Positions 8,634 to 16,358 are shown, counted from the first letter of the stretch. The stretch is DNA of 41,856 nucleotides from Methanobacteriota archaeon (GCA_023396365.1 JAEWWL010000028.1:1-41856), one strand, 5' to 3'. Numbers and translations: made by a program. Notes: generated by a model from the sequence alone, not told the origin.

Positions 8634-10021
8634 TGCGTCAGGGATGTGAAGAAGAGGTTTTAGATTTAATCCGGCCAAAAAAAGAGGAAAAAGATGCAAT
8701 CTGGGAAATTGCAGGGGATCTGATAGAAGCAGTTGATGAAAGCAAAACTGCCAAAGGGATGGTTGTCGGTTCTGTTGCAAGAGACACCTGGGTTTCAGGA
8801 GATAAGGACCTTGATATCTTCATGCTCTTTGATCCTTCGCTTTCCCGTGAGGAGCTTGAGGAGCAGGGTCTTTTCCTTGCAAGGAAAATTGCCTTTTCGT
8901 TTGACGGGGATGTTGTTGAAAAATATGCCGAGCATCCTTACATCAACGCAAATATCCGTGGGTTTGATGTTGATCTTGTGCCCTGCTATGATGTTTTGGA
9001 TGCAGCAAAAATTCAGAGTGCTGTTGACAGGACACCTTTTCATACACGATACATGAAGGAGAGAATCGGCCCTTTTTCAGATGATGTCCTTTTGCTTAAG
9101 CAGTTCTCAAAATCATGCGGTGTTTATGGATCTGATCAGATGACCGGCGGTTTTGCAGGCTATCTTTGCGAGATTCTGATAAGTTATTATGGAGGTTTTT
9201 CTGAATGCATTCGTGCAGCCTCAAACTGGCATCCCGGTATTATAATTGATATTGAAGATCATCAGGCAAAGGAATTTGATGATCCGCTTGTCGTAATCGA
9301 TCCGGTAGATCCTCGCAGAAATGTTGCTGCATCCTTATCTGCCACAAGAATGTATGAATTTGCCGAGTATTCAAGAGGCTATTTATCTTCTCCGTCATGT
9401 GAATTTTTTAAGATAAAACCTGCTAAAAAAATATCCTTAAATGATTTTTCAGAAAAAATTGTGCAGAGGGGGACTAATTTTTACGGGATTGTCTTTGATA
9501 CGCCGGGAATTATTCCTGATGTTATTGTTCCCCAGCTTAGAAAAAGCGTTAATTCTGTATGCAGTCTTCTGGAGAGAAACGGCTTTTGTGTAAACCGTGC
9601 CGACTCTTTCATGGGCGATGAAAAATGTCTGCTTTTATTTGAGCTTTTAATAGATACACTTCCGGATATTGAAAAGAGGCAGGGCCCTCCTGTGTGGGAG
9701 ACTGCTGATTCAAATAAATTTTTACAAAAACATCTTGGAAAGACAATATCCGGCCCTTATATTTATGAAGGGAAGTACTTCATCGAAGTCAGGCGCCGGT
9801 ATCCAAAGGCATTTGATCTTTTATCCTCGGCAGATTTTAAGGATTGCGGACTTGGAAAGCATGTAAAAAAATCCATACTTTCGGGATATTTTGTTTCTTC
9901 AAATTCAGAATGCTGGAGTTTGGAGTTCTCGGAATTCCTGCATGATTTTATATATAAAATCTCGCCATTAACCGGGATTCTTCTGTCAGAGGCGGATGAG
10001 AAAAATAAGGGCTGCAAATGA
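8633..10021 (+). CDS. cca: CCA-adding tRNA nucleotidyltransferase (archaeal class I)
   Basis: This enzyme builds or repairs the 3' CCA of tRNAs. The 462-residue product has the polymerase-beta type motif GSVARDTW, then DKDLDIFMLFD, with the metal-binding DxD and a third acidic residue in FDVDLVPCYD. The archaeal tail domains follow, to the usual length of about 440-460. The ATG at 8633 is chosen over a TTG at 8630 because GGAGGT (8618-8623) lies 9 nt before it. It overlaps the thpR stop as TGATG, so translation is probably coupled. The tRNA-Leu in this window has no encoded CCA, so this enzyme is needed. Confidence 0.95.
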   Translation: MRQGCEEEVLDLIRPKKEEKDAIWEIAGDLIEAVDESKTAKGMVVGSVARDTWVSGDKDLDIFMLFDPSLSREELEEQGLFLARKIAFSFDGDVVEKYAEHPYINANIRGFDVDLVPCYDVLDAAKIQSAVDRTPFHTRYMKERIGPFSDDVLLLKQFSKSCGVYGSDQMTGGFAGYLCEILISYYGGFSECIRAASNWHPGIIIDIEDHQAKEFDDPLVVIDPVDPRRNVAASLSATRMYEFAEYSRGYLSSPSCEFFKIKPAKKISLNDFSEKIVQRGTNFYGIVFDTPGIIPDVIVPQLRKSVNSVCSLLERNGFCVNRADSFMGDEKCLLLFELLIDTLPDIEKRQGPPVWETADSNKFLQKHLGKTISGPYIYEGKYFIEVRRRYPKAFDLLSSADFKDCGLGKHVKKSILSGYFVSSNSECWSLEFSEFLHDFIYKISPLTGILLSEADEKNKGCK

Positions 10022-10192
10022 AATAATAGCTGCAGATAAAATTAAATTGCCTGATTAGAAGAACAAAATCAATGAAATATCAGGGGGATATTTTTTTAAT
10101 AACATTTCATTGAGAATTCTAATAATTGAAATAAGAATTTTTTCAACTCTTTTTAGTCCCCTTTTATTTGTTTGGATTTTTAGCAAAACGAA

Positions 10193-10228
10193 CTATATAG
10201 ATTATACAGAATAGATATATATAATAAT
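10193..10228 (+). promoter_or_regulatory. Probable promoter region of the AbrB-PhoU gene
   Basis: The spacer after cca holds two TATA-like stretches: CTATATAGATTAT at 10193-10205 and GATATATATAATAAT at about 10214-10228. They lie some 65-100 nt before the ATG at 10295. The first 13-mer recurs exactly upstream of glnA (11381-11393). Which TATA is used cannot be told from sequence. Confidence 0.5.
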
Positions 10229-10294
10229 AAAGTCTGATGTTATCTATACTCTTTAATTTGTGTAAATTCCGGCACATTAAGGGCGGTTAATTCA

Positions 10295-11302
10295 ATGGAA
10301 ATCAGAAAAGTCCAGGTAACGGGAGGCTCTTCATATATAGTGTCTCTTCCCAAGGAGTGGGTTCGCGAGACAGGCATTAAGAAAAATGATCCTCTTGGAT
10401 TAATTGTGCAGTCAGATGGTTCACTGACTGTTACTCCCAAGATAAACGGCAAGATGGCTGAGAGGATTAAAATATTTAATCTAAGGGATATTGAAGATTC
10501 TGAGAATTTATACCGCCTGTTAATAGGGGCATATGTCACCGGCTTTAACACAATAAAAATAATTGCCCCTGCCAGAATGCCTTCTTTTGCCCACAAGGCC
10601 GTTAGGGAATTTATTCAGACATCAATCGGCCAGGAAGTCTCGGAAGAGACTGAAAAATGCATTGTGATAAAAGATCTTTTAAATCCCGGGGAGATGCCTT
10701 TTGAAAATGTAATCTCGAGGATGTATGTCATAATTGACAGCATGCTTCGTGATACTATCTTTGCCTTAAAAACCAGGGACAAAGATCTTGCAGATGATGT
10801 CATCTCCCGCGACAGGGACATAAACCGTCTTTACTGGCTAATATCACGGCAGTATAATCTTCTTTTAAGAAACGTTTCGCTTTCACGGGATATGGGGATG
10901 GATGTTGAGATGGCACTTCATTATCTCCAGGTTTCAAGAGTCATGGAGCGTGCCGGAAATCAGGTTGTCAGGGCTGCTGAAAATGTGCAGAGCCTTTTGT
11001 TTATCTCTCTTGAGCGCAAGATAATGGATTTGCTTTCATCGCTTACATCAGAAGTAATGGATATATTAAATTCGGGCATTGATTCTTTCTTTAAAAAAGA
11101 AATTGCCGGCACAAATAATGTTCTTGCAAAAGTTGCAGGGTTTAATAAAAGGTGTGATGATGCGAGCAGAGAGCTTTTTAATGCTGATAAATCCGGTTCA
11201 GTCTCTATTGGATACATAATAGAAAATTTAAAGCGGATAAGTGAATATACGGGCGTTATTTGTGAAACCTCTGTCAATTATTATGTAATGGACACCTCGT
11301 AG
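10295..11302 (+). CDS. AbrB-domain / PhoU-domain regulator
   Basis: The 335-residue product starts with a swapped-hairpin SpoVT/AbrB DNA-binding domain, residues about 1-50 (MEIRKVQVTGGSSYIVSLPK, then EWVRETGIKKNDPLGL). PhoU-like helical bundles follow, about 115-325, with repeated DRDINRLYWLI- and RVMERAGNQVVRAAE-type helices. This architecture is common in archaea and is usually called a phosphate-uptake regulator, although the ligand is not proven. It stands alone, before glnA. No phosphate transporter gene is nearby, so a wider metabolic role, perhaps touching glnA through the shared 13-mer, is possible. Upstream GGGCGG is at best a weak ribosome site. Confidence 0.85.
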   Translation: MEIRKVQVTGGSSYIVSLPKEWVRETGIKKNDPLGLIVQSDGSLTVTPKINGKMAERIKIFNLRDIEDSENLYRLLIGAYVTGFNTIKIIAPARMPSFAHKAVREFIQTSIGQEVSEETEKCIVIKDLLNPGEMPFENVISRMYVIIDSMLRDTIFALKTRDKDLADDVISRDRDINRLYWLISRQYNLLLRNVSLSRDMGMDVEMALHYLQVSRVMERAGNQVVRAAENVQSLLFISLERKIMDLLSSLTSEVMDILNSGIDSFFKKEIAGTNNVLAKVAGFNKRCDDASRELFNADKSGSVSIGYIIENLKRISEYTGVICETSVNYYVMDTS

Positions 11303-11349
11303 GTTAATCCGGATTTTCTTTAATTTTTCTACACAATAGTTTTTTTATT

Positions 11350-11363
11350 GGAATGCCTCTTCT
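11350..11363 (+). promoter_or_regulatory. Possible NrpR-type operator before glnA
   Basis: GGAATGCCTCTTCT matches the methanogen nitrogen operator pattern GGAA-N6-TTCC in seven of its eight fixed bases, with the last C being T. It sits directly upstream of the glnA TATA box, where NrpR operators are found. No NrpR gene is in the window, so this is a candidate only. Confidence 0.35.
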
Positions 11364-11368
11364 CATAA

Positions 11369-11393
11369 TTTTATATATTGCTATATAGATTAT
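11369..11393 (+). promoter_or_regulatory. glnA promoter (TATA region)
   Basis: TTTTATATATTG is followed by CTATATAGATTAT, 60-85 nt before the glnA ATG. The second element is identical to the one upstream of the AbrB-PhoU gene. The position fits a leader of about 35-55 nt. Confidence 0.5.
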
Positions 11394-11452
11394 TGAGAAT
11401 CTAAATTGATAAGTGAGTGAGCTATAAATACGCCATTTGACAATTTATTATT

Positions 11453-12772
11453 ATGACAGAAGTTGAACAAATGCTGCAGAGAATAAAGGATGACAAGGTA
11501 AAATTCATCCGTCTCCAGTTTTCTGACATACAGGGACAGATAAAGAATGTGGCTATTCCCGAGGCACAGGCTGAAAAAGCTATGACTGACGGAATTTCTT
11601 TTGACGGCTCTTCAATTGAAGGGTTTGCACGTATTGAAGAGTCGGACATGGTGCTTAAGCCCGACCTAAGTACTTATGCAGTTCTTCCATGGAGAAAAGA
11701 CGTAATTGCAGCACGTTTCATCTGTGATGTATACAAGCCTGACGGAACTCCGTTTGAAGGCGACCCGCGTTATATTTTAAAGAAAGTTCTAAAAGAAGCG
11801 GCTGATATGGGATATGTCTTCAACACCGGCCCCGAGCTTGAATTTTTCCTCTTTAAGATGGTTGACGGCAAACCGACAACAGAATTTAAGGATGTGGGAG
11901 GCTACTTTGATCTTTCACCAACAGATCTTGCAGAAGATGTCCGCCGTGACATAGTTCTTGCACTGACAGCGATGGGCTTTGACATAGAGGCATCGCACCA
12001 TGAAGTTGCAGAGTCACAGCATGAGATCGACTTTAAATACGGTGATGCATTAAAGATGGCTGACAATGTCATTACATTCCGTTTTGTTGCAAAAACAATT
12101 GCACTTTTAAACAATCTCAATGCAACATTCATGGCAAAGCCGGTATTTGGAATAAACGGAAGCGGAATGCACACAAACTGCTCACTTTCAAAGAACGGCG
12201 ATAATGCATTCTTCGATCCTAAAGCACCCCTTCAGCTGTCTGATGTTGCACTGCATTTCATAGCAGGTGTCCTAAGCCATGCAAAAAGCATCACCCGTGT
12301 TGCAAACCCGACAATAAATTCATACAAACGCCTTGTTCCCGGATATGAGGCTCCTGTCTACATATCATGGAGTGCATCAAACAGAACTGCATTAATACGT
12401 GTTCCTGCCCCACGCGGAAAATCAACACGTGTTGAATTAAGAAGTCCGGATCCGACATGCAACCCGTATCTGACATTTGCTGCCATTCTTAAAGCAGGTC
12501 TTGAGGGCATAAAAAAAGAGATGCAGCCTCCGGCAAGCTCAAACAAAAATATCTTTGAGATGACCGAAGAAGAGAGGTATCAGGCAAATATCGATACTCT
12601 GCCAGGAGATCTTTACACCTCAAACAAGTACTTTATCGAAGATGAGCTCATCTGCAATCTGTTTGGAAAGCATGTCGTTGACAGCATTGACAATCTCGCA
12701 AAGATACAGTGGGATTCATTCAGAACAGCAGTTCACCCGTGGGAAGTTGAGCAGTATCTCTCAAGATACTGA
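11453..12772 (+). CDS. glnA: Glutamine synthetase, type I
   Basis: This enzyme makes glutamine from glutamate, ammonia and ATP, the main entry of ammonium into cell nitrogen. The 439-residue product has the N-terminal beta-grasp with FDGSSIEGFARIEESDM and the catalytic signatures GPELEFFLF, SHHEVAESQHEIDFKYGDAL, NGSGMHTNCSL and the ATP-site region NRTALIRVPAPRGKSTRVEL. The short length and lack of the adenylylation loop point to the GSI-alpha form, controlled by feedback and PII/NrpR-type systems rather than adenylylation. It is monocistronic, with a TATA box and possible NrpR site upstream and T-runs downstream. No glnK or amt lies next to it. Confidence 0.97.
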   Translation: MTEVEQMLQRIKDDKVKFIRLQFSDIQGQIKNVAIPEAQAEKAMTDGISFDGSSIEGFARIEESDMVLKPDLSTYAVLPWRKDVIAARFICDVYKPDGTPFEGDPRYILKKVLKEAADMGYVFNTGPELEFFLFKMVDGKPTTEFKDVGGYFDLSPTDLAEDVRRDIVLALTAMGFDIEASHHEVAESQHEIDFKYGDALKMADNVITFRFVAKTIALLNNLNATFMAKPVFGINGSGMHTNCSLSKNGDNAFFDPKAPLQLSDVALHFIAGVLSHAKSITRVANPTINSYKRLVPGYEAPVYISWSASNRTALIRVPAPRGKSTRVELRSPDPTCNPYLTFAAILKAGLEGIKKEMQPPASSNKNIFEMTEEERYQANIDTLPGDLYTSNKYFIEDELICNLFGKHVVDSIDNLAKIQWDSFRTAVHPWEVEQYLSRY

Positions 12773-12775
12773 TTC

Positions 12776-12848
12776 CAAAAACTTTTTTCCAACTTATTTT
12801 CAAATTTTTTCCCAAATTATTTTCAAAATTTTTCCCAAATATTTTTCA
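12776..12848 (+). terminator. T-run repeat terminator after glnA
   Basis: Right after the glnA stop comes a pyrimidine-rich tract with near-repeats of TTATTTTCAAATTTTTTCCC at a spacing of about 23 bp and several runs of 5-6 T. Archaeal transcription ends at such oligo-T tracts. It runs into the 3' end of the opposing gene. Confidence 0.55.
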
Positions 12849-13382
12849 CATAAAGTCTGCAATTGTTCTTTGACTTTTTATGTAGCATCCTGTTGTTTTG
12901 TCTTTGAAGATAAAATCCGCATCTTTGCTGCAGCTTTTTTCCTCGACAATTAAAACCCTGTCAGCCCATTCACAAAGAATTTTCAGGTTTGCATCCATTG
13001 CAGGCGAGACCATTAAGTATGTTGCATTAGAGCTTTCTGCAAGATTTCTCAATTCCCTGCCGGTATTTTCAATTACAGCCTGATCTTTTTTGAATGTATA
13101 TTTGTTGTATTCTATTATCGCAAGCTTTGGTCTGCTTCTTTTAAGGCGTAAGAGTATCTGTTCGGAAAAGTCCCACTGAAAAAGACCGAGTCTGCTGTGA
13201 AATACTTTCAGGCTCTGATAAAACTCAGTATTCTTATCTGTCAGGTAGGTTGCACGCCTGTCTTCTCCTGAGACTGCCATTCCTATTGCCGGAAGAATTG
13301 TGCCTTTGGGAGCCGATATTATATTAAACACACCTCTTTCTTTGACATACTCAGAATCTGGCACATAAATCATTGTTTTCAT
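12846..13382 (-). CDS. Uncharacterised protein, possible P-loop-less RecA-like fold
   Basis: The product has 178 residues from the ATG at 13382, which is preferred over the farther one at 13418 because AAGAGG lies about 7 nt before it. I do not recognise the family. The alternation of strands and helices, with PKLAIIEYNKYTF and a late ADRVLIVEE strand, recalls KaiC/RecA-type ATPases, but no Walker A motif is present. There is no membrane segment. It is convergent with glnA and lies downstream of, and on the same strand as, tRNA-Leu, with a spacer that contains a hairpin. The fold idea is inference only. Confidence 0.65.
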   Translation of the reverse strand: MKTMIYVPDSEYVKERGVFNIISAPKGTILPAIGMAVSGEDRRATYLTDKNTEFYQSLKVFHSRLGLFQWDFSEQILLRLKRSRPKLAIIEYNKYTFKKDQAVIENTGRELRNLAESSNATYLMVSPAMDANLKILCEWADRVLIVEEKSCSKDADFIFKDKTTGCYIKSQRTIADFM

Positions 13383-13515
13383 CGTTTTGCCTCTTACAGA
13401 TATAATCAGTCTGCGCACGGTGTGAAAGTAAAAATGCGGGGGTATTTTTTAAAAAGGTATTTTGCTTTTAATTTTTTTTTAAAAACACTCTTTTGTTAAT
13501 GTATGGGCCAAACCG

Positions 13516-13536
13516 CCGGCTTTAAAAATTAGCCGG
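13516..13536. repeat. Hairpin between tRNA-Leu and the unknown gene
   Basis: CCGGCT and AGCCGG (13516-13521 and 13531-13536) form a perfect 6-bp inverted repeat around a 9-nt AT loop, in otherwise very AT-rich DNA. It could be a leader structure of the gene ending at 12846, or part of the 3' processing region of the tRNA transcript. Confidence 0.4.
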
Positions 13537-13563
13537 GATTTTTGGAAAAAAACCTGAAAGAAT

Positions 13564-13648
13564 TCAAAGAAGATATAAAAGTCCAAAGACTCTAAAAAAA
13601 TCAAAGAAGCTATAAAAAATCCAAAGAAAATAAAAATTCAAAGAAAAA
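13564..13648. repeat. 37-bp direct repeats flanking the tRNA 3' end
   Basis: Imperfect units start with TCAAAGAAG at 13564 and 13601, with a truncated third (TCAAAGAAAA) at 13638. The spacing is exactly 37 bp and they abut the tRNA. Units one and two differ mainly in their last third. On the tRNA strand they read as T-rich, so they may also serve as terminator. Confidence 0.6.
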
Positions 13649-13733
13649 TGCGAGAGGCAGGATTCGAACCTGCGAACTTCTACAAGAATAGGCCCTGAAC
13701 CTATCGCCTTTGACCAAGCTCGGCAACTCTCGC
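13649..13733 (-). tRNA. tRNA-Leu, anticodon CAG
   Basis: The minus strand folds as a class II tRNA. The acceptor arms are GCGAGAG and CTCTCGC with discriminator A at 13649. The anticodon stem ATAGG/CCTAT encloses loop TTCAGGG, giving anticodon CAG (codon CUG). A long variable arm has a CTT/AAG stem. The T arm is GCAGG-TTCGAAT-CCTGC. CCA is not encoded. The long variable arm agrees with Leu. An open frame across it (13564-13746) is a shadow. Confidence 0.95.
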
Positions 13734-13758
13734 CTGTCTTATACAATTAGCCCTTAAA

Positions 13759-13770
13759 GCTCATAAACTT
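13759..13770 (-). promoter_or_regulatory. tRNA-Leu promoter (TATA-like)
   Basis: On the minus strand AAGTTTATGAGC is centred about 32 nt before the tRNA 5' end, the normal distance for an archaeal TATA box on a tRNA with little or no leader. Confidence 0.45.
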
Positions 13771-13919
13771 TGGTTTTTATCTTCAGAATCAGTCAGTAAA
13801 ACCGGCAAAAACATAATGGCACATATAAAAAACAAAAGAAAAATAACGGCCCCGAAAAGTTAAAAAACAAATCCAAAAAATATCACTAAAAGAAAATTCC
13901 CAAAAGCGACAAAAAAATA

Positions 13920-15809
13920 TTATTTTTTGCCCTGTTTTTTCCCGGGCTCTTTTTCGCCGTTGGAGGACATATTTTCAACATGCTTTTTTATCTCTGCGTC
14001 ACGCAAAACATTTCTTCTGATTTTTCCTGAAATTGTCTTTGGAAGATCGTCTACAAATTCTATAAGACGCGGATATTTGTATGGTGCGGTTGTTGTCTGA
14101 ACGTGCTTTTGAATCTCCCTTACAAGCGCATCGGATGGTTCATACCCGTCCTTTAGGATAACAAAGGCCTTTACAACCATTCCTCTGATAGGATCAGGTG
14201 ACCCGACAACTGCAACCTCTTTTACAGACGGATGCTCCATAATGGCAGACTCGACCTCAAACGGCCCGATTCTGTATCCTGAGCTTTTAATAACATCATC
14301 AGATCTTCCGACAAACCAGAAGTAGCCGTCATTGTCCATGTATGCCTTATCGCCGGTGTAATAAAAGTCGCCTGAGAATGCCTCCCTGTTCGCCTCAGGA
14401 TTCTGATAATACTCAATAAACATTCCCACAGGTTTTGGATTTGCATGAATTGCAATTCTTCCAACCTCGCAGGCGCTTACAGGCTTTGCATCATCATCGT
14501 GAAGCTCGATTCTCCATCCGGGTGAAGGCTTTCCCATAGACCCCGGCCTTGCCTCCATGCACGGAAACGTTCCGATGCATAAAACAAGCTCGGTCTGACC
14601 GTAGCCTTCATAAATAGTAAGGCCTGTTCCTTCCTTCCAGACTCTGATAACCTCAGGGTTTAAAGGCTCGCCGGCGCTGACACAGTGGCGAAGCGATGTA
14701 AGATCAAATTTATCCAGGTCTGCCATAATAAGCATCCTGTATATTGTCGGCGGGCAGCAGAATGTTGAAACCTCGTATTTTTCAAGAATCGGAAGAATCT
14801 CTGTTGCGTTAAACTTCCCCTTGAAGTCATAAACAATGCTGCACGCACCCTGTATCCACGGGCCGAAGAACTTGCCCCAAGATGACTTTGCCCACCCGGT
14901 GTCAGAGAGTGTTAAGTGAACATCATTCTGCTTTAAATCAAGCCAGTATGCACCGGTGATTAAATGTCCAATTGGAAGAGAGTGATCGTGGACAGCCATC
15001 TTTGCCTCTCCCGTGGTTCCTGATGTAAAGTAGATGACCATCGGATCTGAAGAGCGTGTCTTTTCAAGACCGCTTGTCATAAGTTTGCTTGATACAGGTG
15101 CAGGATAGTCAAGCTCGACCAAGTAGCTTACCCAGCCCTCCTTAACGCCGTCAACGACAAGCCTTGCACGAAGAGACGGGCATTCCGGACAGATTTCCTC
15201 GACCTTTGGCGCATTCTCCATGTCTGTAATGATCATCTTAAATCCGGCGGCATGAGTCCTGTATAAAAGATCCTTTGATGTAAGCATCGTCGGGCATGGC
15301 ACAAAGACTGCACCAAGCTTTATGCATGCGATTGCAAAAAACCACCACTCGGGAACTTTCGTAAGCATTATTGCAACGCGGTCGCCCTTTTTTATGCCGT
15401 ATTTTAAGAGCATGTTTGCAGCCTGGTTAGAGCGGTTCATGAGCTGCCTGAATGTGTATGTCTTTTCATAGCCGCTCTGGTTCACCCAGATCATCGCTCT
15501 TTTGTTTCTGTCTATCTTTGCCCAGGCATCGATTACATCAAATCCAAAATTGAAGTATTCCGGAAGATCAATTTTGAAATTTTTGTAAAGGGATTCATAG
15601 TCCGTCATGTTCGGGGCGTCTTTTGGAATCCTTTCGCGGAGGTTTAATAGCTCTTCTGCACACCGGCCGCCGCCTGCAGCACAGGCTCCTGATATGCCAA
15701 AGCTGCATGCCTCATTTATCCATTCGGACCGGGATTTTCCATGCGGAGCTGCGGCTTTGTCGATTTTTTCGACAAGCCCGTCATCCATGGTAACTGAAAA
15801 CCGCACCAT
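13920..15809 (-). CDS. AMP-forming acyl-CoA synthetase with N-terminal ribbon-helix-helix domain
   Basis: Two parts are visible in 629 residues. Residues 1-40 (MVRFSVTMDDGLVEKID, then GKSRSEWINEA) are a clear CopG/NikR-type ribbon-helix-helix DNA-binding domain. A short Cys-containing linker (three Cys within about 20 residues) follows. The rest is an acyl-CoA synthetase of the medium-chain (MACS) type: P-loop YFTSGTTGEAKM, GYGQTE, the YYTGDKAYMDNDGYFWFVGR hinge region and catalytic Lys in PKTISGKIRR. It should activate a carboxylic acid to acyl-AMP and then acyl-CoA; the substrate is unknown. Methanosarcina acetivorans has a characterised MACS relative. The start at Met 15809 fits domain family N-termini; an ATG at 15848 would add 13 residues. 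A paralogue with a different DNA-binding domain lies at 19347-21218. Confidence 0.93.
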   Translation of the reverse strand: MVRFSVTMDDGLVEKIDKAAAPHGKSRSEWINEACSFGISGACAAGGGRCAEELLNLRERIPKDAPNMTDYESLYKNFKIDLPEYFNFGFDVIDAWAKIDRNKRAMIWVNQSGYEKTYTFRQLMNRSNQAANMLLKYGIKKGDRVAIMLTKVPEWWFFAIACIKLGAVFVPCPTMLTSKDLLYRTHAAGFKMIITDMENAPKVEEICPECPSLRARLVVDGVKEGWVSYLVELDYPAPVSSKLMTSGLEKTRSSDPMVIYFTSGTTGEAKMAVHDHSLPIGHLITGAYWLDLKQNDVHLTLSDTGWAKSSWGKFFGPWIQGACSIVYDFKGKFNATEILPILEKYEVSTFCCPPTIYRMLIMADLDKFDLTSLRHCVSAGEPLNPEVIRVWKEGTGLTIYEGYGQTELVLCIGTFPCMEARPGSMGKPSPGWRIELHDDDAKPVSACEVGRIAIHANPKPVGMFIEYYQNPEANREAFSGDFYYTGDKAYMDNDGYFWFVGRSDDVIKSSGYRIGPFEVESAIMEHPSVKEVAVVGSPDPIRGMVVKAFVILKDGYEPSDALVREIQKHVQTTTAPYKYPRLIEFVDDLPKTISGKIRRNVLRDAEIKKHVENMSSNGEKEPGKKQGKK

Positions 15810-15901
15810 ACAGGATATATGTGGTGGTGCATTGGATATAAACGTCATCTTTTTTTTGAACCAGAATCTGCTGTCTGATATGCAGTGTGCACAAAACTGA
15901 T

Positions 15902-15917
15902 CTGTAATATATGGAAC
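15902..15917 (-). promoter_or_regulatory. Probable promoter of the RHH-acyl-CoA synthetase gene
   Basis: On the minus strand GTTCCATATATTACAG is a good TATA candidate, about 55 nt before the ATG at 15848 and about 95 nt before the ATG at 15809. The ATCWGA array starts about 20 bp upstream of it. Confidence 0.45.
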
Positions 15918-15935
15918 TGCATTTATTTTTCGCGC

Positions 15936-15997
15936 ATCAGAATTATTAAATCAGACCTGTCTCATCAGACTTATCTCATCTGACATATCATATCAGA
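15936..15997. promoter_or_regulatory. Array of five ATCWGA boxes at exact 14-bp spacing
   Basis: ATCAGA occurs at 15936, 15950, 15964 and 15992, and ATCTGA at 15978. Each start is exactly 14 bp from the next. Units two and three are nearly identical over all 14 bases (ATCAGACCTGTCTC and ATCAGACTTATCTC). The array sits just upstream of the synthetase TATA box. One inverted copy, TCTGAT, lies at 15874-15879 inside the leader. Phased direct repeats are a usual target layout for ribbon-helix-helix proteins, and the adjacent gene encodes such a domain, so an operator is the likeliest reading. Confidence 0.65.
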
Positions 15998-16005
15998 TTT
16001 GCCGG

Positions 16006-16016
16006 ACAGGACCTGT
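16006..16016. promoter_or_regulatory. Palindrome ACAGG-A-CCTGT
   Basis: A perfect 5+1+5 inverted repeat lies 9 bp after the last ATCAGA box. It could be a further protein site in the divergent control region. There is no direct evidence of function. Confidence 0.35.
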
Positions 16017-16071
16017 TCGAATCATAAGCAGGCACAACAGAAGTTATCATACAGTGGAAAAAAATATCAGT

Positions 16072-16083
16072 CATCAGCTGATG
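16072..16083. promoter_or_regulatory. Palindrome CATCAGCTGATG
   Basis: A perfect 12-bp palindrome lies between the acyl-CoA synthetase and histidine kinase promoters. Its half CATCAG overlaps in sequence with the ATCAGA boxes, so the same protein might bind. Confidence 0.35.
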
Positions 16084-16112
16084 CACATGTTAGAAAAATG
16101 GTTCGGCAGAAG

Positions 16113-16144
16113 ACTGGTTGACTGGTTAACTGGTTGACTGATTA
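16113..16144. repeat. 8-bp tandem repeat ACTGGTTR, four copies
   Basis: Units start at 16113, 16121, 16129 and 16137: ACTGGTTG, ACTGGTTA, ACTGGTTG, ACTGATTA. The period is exactly 8 bp with one substitution in the last copy. It lies about 150 bp before the kinase TATA box. It may be slippage-generated or a binding array. Confidence 0.65.
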
Positions 16145-16219
16145 GAAGATTCATCTGTCATCTTATACACAGCCTGTGAATTTTTTGATCTGAAAAATTA
16201 AGCAGTAATTTTAATCAAA

Positions 16220-16249
16220 AAAGGGCAGGAAAATTTCCAGCTGCCCTTT
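16220..16249. repeat. 9-bp inverted repeat upstream of kinase promoter
   Basis: AAAGGGCAG (16220-16228) and CTGCCCTTT (16241-16249) are perfectly complementary. The 12-nt loop contains most of a second small palindrome, GGAAAATTTCC. It lies about 40 bp before the TATA box, so it is probably outside the kinase mRNA and no gene reads into it from either side. It is a DNA-level element or an undetected small RNA. Confidence 0.5.
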
Positions 16250-16290
16250 ATTCATCCCAAATTGAATTATTTTTTTGTATTTAAAGCTAA

Positions 16291-16300
16291 TTTTATATAA
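16291..16300 (+). promoter_or_regulatory. TATA box of the histidine kinase operon
   Basis: TTTTATATAA lies 58-68 nt before the kinase ATG and gives a leader of about 35 nt. The sequence after it has AAGGGATC about 10 nt before the ATG as a possible ribosome site. Confidence 0.55.
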
Positions 16301-16358
16301 TATGCGCTTAATCCATTATTACTGCCCAAATTATAAAAATTCATGAAGGGATCTGCAG

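Noticed and set aside
13564..13733. tRNA-Leu as an integration site for a mobile element
   Set aside because: No integrase, no second tRNA fragment and no shift to foreign-looking genes on either side.
13564..13746. Minus-strand 60-codon frame
   Set aside because: It runs across the tRNA-Leu gene and its repeats.
15936..16144. CRISPR array or replication origin from the repeats
   Set aside because: Units are 14 and 8 bp with no spacers of CRISPR size, no cas genes and no Orc1/Cdc6 gene nearby; an operator array fits better.
16220..16249. Hairpin as an ordinary transcription terminator
   Set aside because: Both neighbouring genes point away from it, so no known transcript would end there.
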